In this document: piece by piece, positions 46,618 to 57,089 of the stretch
Layout: each line of letters starts with the position of its first letter
How positions within the stretch are numbered: position 1 is the stretch's first letter
DNA from: Heterotrichella gracilis
Taxonomy: Eukaryota; Sar; Xanthophyceae; Tribonematales; Xanthonemataceae
Length of the DNA stretch: 64,000 nucleotides
NCBI GenBank assembly: GCA_032358255.1
Contig: JAULBX010002113.1
Span: 86,187-150,186 of the forward strand
Direction: 5' to 3'
Notes under the pieces: model-generated
What the model was told of the DNA's origin: nothing
Databases searched by the model: none
The model's input: the letters and a program-made list of their open reading frames with translations, nothing else
Translations under genes and position numbers: made by a program

Positions 46618-48852
46618 CGAAAACCGTGCTGCAAGCTTCAAAATGGCGATGGAAGGGCGGAAAGTGACTGTAACGTTGGGCCCTGGTGGCTTTTAGGAGT
46701 GGGGTGGCAAAGGGGTGAGGCGGCGGTGGTGTGTCCTACCCACTTCACCTCTCTCGTCACTCAGACTTGCATTGCAACAGGCAGGCTTTCGTAACGAGAT
46801 GCTTGAATACTGGCTTCTGTCATGACGAATTGTGGGGCTGAAAACTGTGGGCCTGAACTCACAATGCATGCATGCATCACTCACAAGCGAGACTTGCGTA
46901 TAACATCACTCCTGACACTCTTTCTATGATATAGACTATGCCGTGTGCGACAACCTTCAAAATGTTTCGGTGGGCTTGGGCAGCGATAAACCAGAAGAGC
47001 AATTAAATAGTTTACAGAAAACTGATAGAAGGTGAAAAAGCGCACGTTTTTATACAGGTGATTGAGTCCTACTCTTTACTCCAGCGGTAGGTGACCACCT
47101 TCAACTCAGGTCTTGAGTCAGGTTTAAAGTGGTGAGGCATGTGTCACTTATGATCAAGCACCAGAATCAGGTGGGTGGAGGCATAATGGATATGCATGCA
47201 CATGGATGCATGCATTGTGACACTGGGAGTTTGGGGGCCACTTGGGCACCATTTGAGTCCCAATCCACTTGCAAAATAACATCCTGTGTTGCGTATACAC
47301 GCGTGCCAATGAGCGTAACGATATTGAGCTGGTTCCAACCAGCTGACATTTGACAGCAGTGTAGTCCAGTGGGCCGAACGTATCCCAGGAGATAGTGACA
47401 CGTCCATGCCCCAATACTTGAGTGAACCACAGAAATGCAAGTTTTACTATGCCTTGTATCAACCCCTGCCTGCGCATGCCGGAGTGGGGGGGCCGTACCA
47501 ACCAAGGTGATACCTCACCCTGAACCCTAAAACCTAATCCTCAACTCCAACCCTAAACCCTACATCCAAAGCCCCATGGTGACACTTGGAAGTCACTTTA
47601 CCCTAGACCTTCAACTTTTCCCCCATTTGCTCCCTAATCCCACCCCAACATTTCAGTCCATCCCCTGCCACTGCAACCACCACCGACGGCGTTTCCCCTC
47701 CAAGGCATATCATATGGGTTGCATGGCAGTACACACCAGGAGCCGTGCATTACCGTCATTGCCGCTTTTGTTTGCTTCACTCCCTGGTCTTTGCTTCTTT
47801 CCAGGTCCCAATGTGGTGAGCATCAAGGGGCGCTTTGGGGAGTACAGCATAGCTATGGATGAGGATGACGAGCTGGGTGTGCGGGCAACCCAACACCTGC
47901 CTTGGGGGCCGCAGCCACATGCTTACCCTTGGCGTGGAGCAACTGAGGAAGTGGAGCAGTGCTGTGGTTGACTGCACCGCCTGGGGAGGGGTGGCAACCG
48001 GAGGGGCACGTGGGGTGGGCTTGGCTGGTGAGGTGGCGGGGAGAAGAAAAAGAGGAAATCATGGAGGCACAACTGAGATTCAAATATGTTGCCGTACTGG
48101 AATGTTATACACATGTTTTCTGTAGCATTAGGCTGAGGAGGCTGATTCCGTTGGTCATTGAGTTGGCGCAAGCGTGCGAAGATTTCCACAGCTGGCTGGC
48201 CCTGTGCCCTTTGTTAAGACTTTGGCAGTACTTCTTCCCTCCTTTATTCTCATGCTTGTCGCGTTTGGGCTTCCAAAAGGCTTTCAAAGGGTCTTTGCTT
48301 TCTTTCTGTAAACCATATTGGATACCATAGATTCACTGGGCCAGGCTGGGTAACCCGTTCCCTGAATGAGTTCTTGTGAGGGTTGTGCCGCCACATTCTC
48401 GCCTCTTAAGCGTTCACAAATTTTCAACCGTTTCTTTTCTTTGTGCTTGCCCTAGGCTAGGGTAATTCACCTCCGTCACCGCAATAACCAGTTTTCACTG
48501 ATAACGAGTACCCCCCTTTGGCGCCACATCTCAGCCGTAAAAAGCAGTGCCTTATAAGTTGCTGCGTTTGCATCTGTCGTGCTCCTTAATAAGGACCTTA
48601 TTGCACCGCAGCAACGCAGCTCACGCTCGAATACAACCGCGCGCACCAAGCACCGTGGATGTGCAGTCTCTCAACGTCCGCTGGAACCCATGAACATATA
48701 GCGCCTATTGGCGGCTTTGGCATGCATGCATATCGCTACCTGAGTACACTTCTGGCGCACCACACACTAGTTGACAGTCTTCTCCTGTAAACAGTCGCAC
48801 GGATACCCACATACGTACCTTTGGTAACTCCAGCCGCCGGGCATTGGCAGCC
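46618..48852. other. Divergent spacer (zf-JmjC / SAS10)
   Basis: It should hold the promoters of the flanking genes. A CCCTAAA-type run is at 47520-47568. A possible orphan exon begins at 47807 after a tttccag acceptor (PNVVSIKGRFGEYSIAMDED); I could not identify it or link it to other exons. Confidence 0.4.
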
Positions 48853-51800
48853 ATGGGGAAACCCATGGGCAAGGCCAAGCCTAAAAAGGCCCCGAGTGGC
48901 AAAAAGCAAGGCAAGAAGCAGCCAGAGCCAGAGCTCCCTTCGGATATGGAGGACGAGGTTGACAAATTCCACAAGAGCAAGGACTTCATCGCCCTCAACG
49001 CAGGTGGGGAGGGTGGTGCATGGTACCAAGGGTGCTGCACTAGACACAGGAGGGTCACGGGCCCCTGCCTTCACTTCGTCCTGCTCAAGGACAGGCTCTG
49101 CAAAAAAGTGCGATTGATAGGCTGCGTAGTCGTTGGTAGGTCTATGCCTGAGTGCAACAGGTGCAGTGTGTGAGGGGAGGGACAAACACTGGCGTAAGTA
49201 CACCCCCAAAGTCACTTCACCGCCGTGCTTGTGCACCTGAAACTATAATAAACTACCTATGTGCCCTTCTCATGGTTCTTGCACGTTGTAGCGCGAGGGT
49301 CCGGACATACGCAATATACACAAGGTGCAATGCCTCAGGAAGTATACCTCCTTGGTTAGCAAGCGCCCTTCTCAGCACCTGGTCCCTGTGCAAAGACAGG
49401 CTGCACAGGTGTTAACCAATGCTTGTCCCTCCACGCAGCTGAAGACACGCCTTCAGAAGACGACAGCCTGGACGAGGAGGGGGTGTTTGATTTGGACGAG
49501 GACAGCGAGGACTATGACAGCGACGATGACGTGGCACAGAAGGGGAGGATAGGGAAACGTGAGTAGCGGGTCATTGTTCATGCTGGCAGCGGGTCTTTGG
49601 GCATACTGGCAGGCAGAGGAATTGGTCATGCGTTGTGTCATGCAGGCATGCCGAGCTGGGAGTGGCCCCTGTTTCATAGCTCCAAACCTTAAGTCATGGG
49701 TCCTTGCTGTCCTGCAGAATTGCGTAGCAAACCTATCCAAACCTTATGGCACAGGTGCGGAACCCTTGCCCTGACTCCGCAGTGCACAAGTTATCAAGGT
49801 CATCAAGGTTAGCGCGGAAGCGCTGTAAGCCAAACCCTAAGCCATACACCCTAAGCCGATAACCCTTGCCCCACCCTGCGCAGTTGCCAAGCAGGCGCGG
49901 GCCATCAAAGCCCAGCTGCAGATACACCCTAGGCAAACCCTAAGCCATAGACCCTAAGCCGTAACCCTTGCCCCACCCTGCGCAGTTGCCAAGCAGGCCA
50001 GGGCCATCAAAGCCCAGCTGCAGATACAGCAAGGGGAGGACAGCGATGGCGAGTCAGAAGAGGAGGATGACGAGGAGGGGCCTGCACCAAAGTGGGGGGC
50101 AAACAAGCGCGCATACTACGACGCAGACAACGTCGATTATGAGGTGGGGAGCAATAGCTGAACAGGGGTGTATTGGTGAATTGAGCAGGGAAGGGGGTAT
50201 CTGCTGGGGGTGTGTTAGACGAATATTGAGCAGGGGATGGGGCATCTGCTGGGAGGCATGGTAGGAGTACTGGCGCTGGACACGGAACGGCATGTGCATC
50301 TGCTGTCTGTGTTTAGTGCGTGCTGCAAGTGAGTGGGTGGGGAGCTGTTTTGGAGCGGAATGGGAGGTGGTATAATCATGAGGATGCAAGCATGCCTACC
50401 ATGCACTAACCGCACAAGGTGTAAGTGCTGGAAAGCACATTGCACCAATCGCGGGGCAGCATAACAACACAATACTGTCCAACCAGTGCAGCGCATAAGC
50501 GTTCACCACCACAGGCTTTACCTAGACCCACAAACCCCATACTAATCTGGCTGTGCTGCTGGACCGCATGTAAGCAAGTATGTATAAACCTCACATGTGT
50601 CCCCTTTGTGCAGTTGACGGACGATGAGGAGGCTGAACAAGACGAAGAGGCAGAGGCCAGGCGCATGCAGCAGGTGGCGGCGGCTGCGCTGCGGCCCGAG
50701 GACTTGGGTCTGGAAGGGGAGGGGAAAGATTCCGAGGAGGGAGAGGAATCGGAAGAGGAAGGGGAGGAAGGGGATGACGTGCTGGGGCTGAAGGCGTCCC
50801 AGGTGCGTGCGGGGTTGTTTTGAGCCATCGGATGCCATCCAATGTGTTTGGACCCTAGGGGGTGCCATGCCATGTGCCCTGATTTCCAGTGTACGAGGCG
50901 TGCAAGAGTAGTGGTCTTGGGCTGGGGCTTGAGGCCTACCAATGTGCGTGCCTTGGAACTCAATCACAAGCAAATCCTTGTAATCAAAGCTCTGGCGCCG
51001 GCTGTATGGCTTATGCAATCAATGCCAGTATTGCTCATTGCGCACTTCCATCTGTTGAGAAATATGAAAAATATGTACAAGCAAAGTGAAACAACCTATG
51101 ATGAAAAAAACACGAGTGAAACGCAGAATCACAACAGGAATGAAGCCCTTTCATTGTTTCACAGGATGTTGAGGCTGTTGAGCGGGACCTGTCTGGGTTG
51201 AGCCATGATGAGAAGATGCGCATCGTTGCCGCCGACGCGCCCGAGCTGCTGGCGCTGGCTGGGGAGCTCAAGGGGTGCCTGGCGGAGGTGACGGGCAGGG
51301 TGGCGCCCACGCTCAAGGAGGTGAGGAGGGCTGGGGTGGAGGGTTGGGGTTGTAGGGTTGTATGAGGGCCTAGGGGGGATGACAGGCAGGGTGGCGCCCA
51401 CGCTGCTACTGTACCTGGAAACCAGGCACCTGCTGCTGCTGGTTTGCTGCATTCCACCACCACCACCACCACCACCATTTCCGCCATCACCACCACCACA
51501 TAACCTCTCCCCCGCTCGTTCAGGTTCAATCCGGCGCCCTGGCCACCTCTGAGGGCCTTTCCTACCTTGAGGCCAAGCACCTGCTGCTGCTCAGCTACTG
51601 CACCCACATCACCTTCTACCTACTGCTCAAGGCGGAGGGCAGGCCAGTGAGGGCGCATCCGGTGGTGGACAGGCTGGTGGAGATTCGAGCATATCTGGTG
51701 GGTGGGGAGGGACGGGGGGACTGTTCTGAGTTGTGTGTGTGGAGATGAGGGTATACCCCAGTGGTAGACAGGCTGCTGGGTGGTGGTGGGTGTGTGGTGT

Positions 51801-54800
51801 GTGTGGGAGGGGGGGCGTTTGGGGGCTGTTTGGAGGTGTGTGTGGGGGGGGAGGAGTGTGCATCCGGTGGTGGACAGGCTGGTGAAGATTTGCGCGTACC
51901 TGGTGGGTGGTGGGGATGCGGGTGGTGGGGGGTAGGGATGGGGTGCCAGCGGGGGGTGTTTGGAGGTGGTGGGTGGGGTGTGGGTGCACCTGGTGGTGGA
52001 CAGGCTGGTGGAGATACGTGCATACCTGGTGGGTGGTGGGGGGGATGGGTGTGTGGAGTTGCGTGTGTGCCTGACGGGTGGGTGGTCGGGGGGTGCGGAC
52101 ATGTAGTGGGGCCGGCAGCATTTGCTGTTCCCCATTGCTCAGCACCATACCCATGAACCAGCCTCCTCTCTCCATATATCAAACCATGCACAAGGAACCC
52201 CTCTCCATGCTGTCACTGTGTGACACACCCCGCTCTTGTGGTCCAATCGCCAACGCCGCACCATTTGCAAAAATCACCCCCACCTGACCAACCCCTGCCC
52301 CCCACCCTTTTTGCAGGAGCGCATCCGGCCCATTGACAAGAAGTTGCAGTACCAAATAGACAAGCTGCTGGCGGCGGCTCAGATGGCAACCGAGGGGGGG
52401 CTGGCGGGGGCAGAGGAGGAGGAGGGGCCAGGGGAGGGCGAGCAAGACCCGCTCTCATTTGCGCCCAAGCCGGACCAGTTGGTGCCCAAGGTGGGTGCAT
52501 GCATGGGGGACAGGGAATGGTGACGCAGTCTGCACAGCTAGCTGACCTTTGCCTTAATTGGCATGCCTATACGTTTGATCGCCGGTAACTGAGTCTCTAG
52601 AGTCTCTGGGCGCTGTACATGTTGGATGCCGGAAACGAGGAGTTAAGTTGTTTCTAGGATTTCAAAATGCATGCCAAATTGCATGTGATTACCTAGCCCC
52701 ACAACTTGTGTTCTTATCCACCCACAACTTGTGTTCGTATCCACCACCCCTAGCTACCTTCTCACTGCCTGCTCCCACCCGCAGGTTGCTGTGGATGAGG
52801 ATGGTGGCGCAGGCGGGGTGTACCGCCCCTCCAAGCTCAACCCCGTGTCCATGGAGGGGGAGGAGGAGGAAGCCAGGTGGGCGGGGAGGAAAGACAGGCA
52901 GGACAAGCACCTGCGGCAGCGGGCAGCGCGGAGCGCACTGGTGCGCGACTGAAACCCCCACAAAACCCTAACGTTGTACCTACCAGGAACCCTGAATAAG
53001 CAGGGCAAACACCGGTGGCAGCGAGCGGTTTAGTGCGTGCGTGAAACCCTAGCGAACATGTGACACAAGCCCCAAACAGCAAGAACCATGGCATGCTCCT
53101 GTTGACATGCCTCGTGCATCGTGTGGCTCCCTGATCACTCTTTACAATCTCATGCATGCTACCACTCTCCACATGCCCATCACACGCTCCCCACCGCATT
53201 CCTCCCACAGCAAATGATCATATAAATAATAGCAATAACTCCCACCTCCCCTAGCCTAATCCCCACCCCCTCCCTCCCCTAGATCCGCGAGCTTGCCGCT
53301 GAGATTGAGGGCGCCCCCCTTGAGGTGCGAGACACAGCGGTGGGCATGGACAGCGGGGCGGCGCTGCGGCAGCGGCACAGGCTGGAGGCCAGGGCTCAGG
53401 AGGAGGAGGACCTCATGCTGCGGGTGCCGCTGAGTAAGGAGGAGTTGAAGCAGCTCAAGTCGCAGGTGAGGGTTTTTATAAGGTCGAGGTTAGGGTTTTG
53501 GGGTGATGTTAAGGTCAGGGTTTATGGGTGGAGGCTTTAGGGTTTAGGGTGTAATTTGCAGGTAGTGCGTTGGGCAGCGGGAGGAGGGATTGGTGCATTC
53601 AGGTATGGTTGTCAGGGTTTAGGGTGTAAGGTTGTATGTACACAGCATGAGGCTGAGGCAGCTTACGGCACGGTTGCAGCGACCCTAGTGTAGGGTTTGG
53701 GGGCAAGTTGGAGACGTATCAAAGGTTTGAAAGAGTTTGGGGGCATGGTGGTAAAGGTCATGCTGAATCACGCATCTGCATATGGACCTGGTGCAGGTGA
53801 CGCCCTGTGGGCAGGGGTGCGGTGATTACAAAACATTCCTCGAACTGAATGCCACTTGGCATGATAGACATTTTCTACCCATAGAATCTGAGCACCCCAA
53901 TCCCCACCACATCTTTCAAAGGTATAGGACATCCTAGGATCACAAGGTATTGCTTATTGGACTGTGGCTGAGTTGGCTGGCATTCCAACTTGCTCCTGTA
54001 GTGGTTTTGATCATTAGGCAAATTACCTAAACCCTGAACAGCATTGTAAAAAGGAGGTTTGTTTTTATAAATGTCATGCCCCCAGCAAGTTTCAGCGCTT
54101 GCAATCGTTGGCAAACCTGCAAGAGTCGTGTAAGGTCTAGGAAGGAAAAACCTACAGTGGTAGCAATATCACAACTGACGGGTTGTAGGGTTTGGGGTTT
54201 AGGGTTTAGCGATGTTCCAGGCATATTCGGCAATCACTTTGAGTGACCATGTAAGGGGGTGCTATGATTACAAACCTTAGACTCCTTGAACTGAATGCCA
54301 ATTGGCATGACAGATTACCCATACATACAAACCCTGAGCACCCCCAGAACATATCAGATCTCTCGTTGTAGGGTCTAGTGCCCATTGTCTAGTTTTCTGT
54401 GCAGTTAAAGGACTGCAGTGAGGTGCCTTGCCATCGTGCGGTTGCGAAAAGGGGTGCAGTGATTACAAATCGAGAATCAATTCTGAATGCCATCTGGCAT
54501 GACAGACACATCTACCCATAGAATCTGAGCACCCCATGCTCGCCACTTCTTTCAGACCTCACATGTGTCTACTGTTCAGGTTTAGACACAAATGGCGATG
54601 ATACCTGGTTCTCCCTTTTGGTCAAGACCCTCATGACCGGCTTTGCAGACGATGTCACCGACCTAGTCAACATGTATCTCCTTCAACCGAAATACCTTTT
54701 TTTTTTTTTTTTTTTTTTTCAACCAAAATAAAAAGAATCACGACTGCACGCGTACCTTGTTTATCTAGTACTGAATCCAGATTTTGAGCCTCACTCGCGC

Positions 54801-56262
54801 CCCGCTCCCCGCCTGCAGCGGCGATCCGGCATGTCCGGCAAAGCCCTCATGGACGACTTTGCGGATGACGTCACTGACCTGGTCAATATGGCTGAGCGGG
54901 TGGGTAACCCCAGCAGCAGCGGCGCCGGCGGCATGGGCGACCTGTTCAACCGCCACAAGCTGTCGCAGAAGTACGGTGCGGACTACGCGGCGCAGCAGGG
55001 GAAGAGGAATCGATCAGGTGGGGAGGGGAGGGCGTCCCGGGGGCGCTGGTCCCCGGTGTGGGATGGTGATGAGGGGAGGGGTGGAAGGTGATGGATTCCA
55101 ATAGATGTAACTAATATCCCGGGGGTGGCGGGAAGGGGGGGAGTGACTTCTACAGTAACAAAGTAAGGCAAAATATTACAGTAAATCATGTTAATAAAGT
55201 TGGTGTTTTTATTTAATTTTATAGTGTATGGCCGCGATTGCCTTGCCACTTGGGTGCCTTACCAATTTCCTGCCTCTCCCATGGCAGCAGATCAAATGGC
55301 GGTTACCCCACATCACCTGCAGACCATCGCACCGAGTTGCAGTAGCCTCCGTGGCGCTTCTCACCCCCATGTGGTCTGCAACATGCAAAACGTAAACCCT
55401 AAATCCTAGCACCTCGACACACTGTCGCCCACTTCAAACCTACGCCACCCTCCCTCAACCCCCCACCCACCCACCCACCCACCTTCACCACAGGTGATGA
55501 CGACCTACCCACGCGGGAGCCCCTGGGCGAGCGCAGGGCCAAGATGGATTCGGTGCGTGCACGCAAGATGATGGCAGCCGAGGACGCCATGGGTACCCTA
55601 GGGTTTCCCAAGAGGGTGCGGGAGGAGGACGAGGTGTACACGCAGGCCAAGGAGGGGGCGGCTGCCAAGAAGAAGGCGCGCAAGGAGGTGTACAAGTGAG
55701 TGGAGTAGCGGGGCTTCATGTTGATGTGCTTCTTTGGTTTCTAGGGTGGTATGTGATGGGTTGGTAGGAGGTGTGCCGGTGAGCGGGTTAATAGACGTGT
55801 GCCGGGGTTTCAAACAGCGTTTGCATGCTTTGCAAGTGAGGGTGGGGTGCACACGCCGGCCAATGAGGCACAGTCACAGGTGCGAGGGAGGCTGATCTCC
55901 CCATGCCTCCACAATTGCCGCCCCCACTTAACCCCATGCATGCTCGTATCCAACCCCCCCCCCATGGCCCCTAACCCCCTCCTCCCCACCCTCCCCACAG
56001 GCGCAAGGACCTGCTTCCCCCCCTGGCAGACCCCACCGCCGCCACCGCGCGCGCCATCGGGGCGACCATCGAGAAGAACCGTGGCCTCACCCCACACCGC
56101 CGTAAGGACATCAAGAACCCCCGCAAGCATGCGCGTGTCAAGCACGCCGCCGCGGTGGTGCGCCGCAAGGGCCAGGTACAAGAGGTGCGCACCCCCGCGG
56201 CCACCTATGGCGGCGAGGCCACGGGAATCAAGTCGCGGGTATCCAAGTCGACGCGGTTTTGA
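48853..56262 (+). CDS. UTP3: SAS10/UTP3, small-subunit processome protein
   Basis: 12 exons: 48853-49003, 49439-49558, 49986-50143, 50614-50802, 51165-51320, 51524-51697, 52317-52490, 52785-52940, 53283-53465, 54819-55017, 55494-55695, 56001-56262. All are in phase; 707 aa. The N-terminus is basic (MGKPMGKAKPKK) and followed by acidic blocks (DLDEDSEDYDSDDD; later an E/G-rich run in exon 4). The central Sas10/Utp3/C1D domain spans exons 5-7 (YLEAKHLLLLSYCTHITFYL, HPVVDRLVEIRAYLERIRPI, DKKLQYQIDKLL). The C-terminal Sas10 domain is highly typical: EKNRGLTPHRRKDIKNPRKH, VVRRKGQVQEVR, YGGEATGIKSRVSKSTRF. The protein acts in the nucleolus in 18S rRNA processing as part of the U3-containing processome. 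Several introns carry exon-end copies, and the intron before exon 10 carries three hairpin elements. Confidence 0.94.
49866..49985 (+). repeat. 102-bp tandem duplication of intron end plus exon-3 start (SAS10)
   Basis: The acceptor and first about 47 bases of exon 3 occur at 49884 and again at the true start 49986. Both are preceded by aacccttgccccaccctgcg cag. The interval contains ccctaagcc-type runs. The first copy reads into a stop, so the second acceptor is the coding one. Confidence 0.85.
51362..51452 (+). repeat. Chimeric copy of exon-5 end and exon-6 part (SAS10)
   Basis: It begins with a copy of the exon-5 end (gacaggcagggtggcgccca cgct) and continues with a copy of the exon-6 segment (accaggcacctgctgctgct). 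The sequences come from both sides of the intron in which it lies. Confidence 0.75.
51460..51503. repeat. CCA trinucleotide run
   Basis: An interrupted (CCA)n microsatellite lies in the intron just upstream of exon 6 of SAS10. Confidence 0.85.
51748..52045 (+). repeat. Three copies of exon-6 end with donor (SAS10)
   Basis: The true end (about 51650-51705: ggtggtggacaggctggtgg, agat..., catatctg gtgggtgg) is echoed near 51756-51785 (partial), 51860-51911 and 51985-52037. The last two keep the acctg|gtgggt donor context. Confidence 0.82.
53814..53898. mobile_element. MITE-like hairpin element, copy 1
   Basis: 85 bp starting GGGGTGC and ending GCACCCC, with a central ATGCCA-NN-TGGCAT palindrome. 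It lies in the long intron before SAS10 exon 10. See copies at 54256-54344 and 54451-54535. Confidence 0.72.
54256..54344. mobile_element. MITE-like hairpin element, copy 2
   Basis: 89 bp with the same GGGGTGC...GCACCCC ends, the gattacaaa segment and the ATGCCA-AT-TGGCAT core; more diverged in the right half. Confidence 0.7.
54451..54535. mobile_element. MITE-like hairpin element, copy 3
   Basis: 85 bp, the same ends and core as copy 1 and the same length. The right part (catagaatctgagcacccc) is identical to copy 1. Confidence 0.72.
54640..54676 (+). repeat. Decayed copy of exon-10 segment (SAS10)
   Basis: ctttgcagacgatgtcaccg acctagtcaacatg matches exon 10 at about 54857-54891 (the D-D-F-A-D-D-V-T-D-L-V-N-M codons), with silent-type and other changes. 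It lies about 215 bp upstream, in the intron. Confidence 0.8.
54682..54730. mobile_element. Poly-T tract flanked by a 13-bp direct repeat
   Basis: About 23 T (54697-54719) is bounded by ttcaaccgaaata (54682-54694) and ttcaaccaaaata (54718-54730). It resembles a retroposed poly-A tail with target-site duplication and no body, but slippage duplication is also possible. Confidence 0.5.
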
Positions 56263-57089
56263 GCGGGCTGGTGGTGGTGGTGGCGGCAGTGGTGATGGTG
56301 TGGTGGGTGGGGGAGGTGTTGCAATCTCTGTGCGTCGGGGAGGGCTGGGGTGGTGGGGGTGGAGGTGGAGGTGGATTTTCCGGTGGTGGTGGCAGGTTTT
56401 GGCGGTGGTGGCAAGGTGGCGTCATCGAGGGGTGAAGGCGTCACCAATTTTAGGGATGTGATTGCTAGGACCCATGCCTGTGGACATGCAATGTCGAAGT
56501 GTCTCTTGGTGCTGCAGGATGTTGATCAGTTGTTACAATGAACCTACGTAAGTGGACATGCTAGTCCCCATTTGGCACACTGTGCGGCAGCAATCCCACG
56601 ATGTACTGCATGACTCTGTCAAGAAACTGTCCCATTCGATGGGTGATACTGAGCAGCGAGTCTCCTACATCCACAGGGATTTGACTGCTTTATGCATTGT
56701 TTGGGATTGCACCAGCTGCGGCAACTTTAGCTTTAAAAGTTGGCTTCCAGTGGCACAAGTTGGTTCAGAATCTGTGACTATGCTCGCTCAAGGTATACTT
56801 GTCGTCCAGCAGAGCATGTGATGGCAGGTTTTGCATGCATCGCCTCGTATTGGGGGCATGGAATTAGAGTGCACGGGGGCACCATGTGATTAGGGTTTTG
56901 GGGAGGGTGTTGAGCACCTGCTTGGGCGTGGGTGCGCTGTGGCCCGGAAGTGGTGTCAGCCCCGAGCTGGCAAGGTGTTCAAAAACGTGCTGAGCACGTC
57001 AGAAAGTGTCCGTTACAAATGCCTTCAAACACACATATTGCATGCCTCTTGGTTGGAAGGGTTTAGTTTGCTCCTGCTGCTTTGGTACC
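56263..57089. other. Spacer, no gene recognised
   Basis: The first 200 bp are rich in GGTGG and GGCGG triplets. It holds the 3' flank of SAS10 and the probable promoter of the F-box gene. Confidence 0.45.

Noticed and set aside
47807-47971. Possible orphan exon (PNVVSIKGRFGEYSIAMDED)
   Set aside because: Acceptor is good but no partner exons or family could be found; alternative frames after 47870 look equally plausible.
5139-52028. Echo-to-parent distances that are multiples of three (63, 87, 102, 180, 183, 189 bp), suggesting coding selection
   Set aside because: Other distances (98, 103, 176, 205, 331) are not; 6 of 11 is not convincing, and most echoes contain stops.
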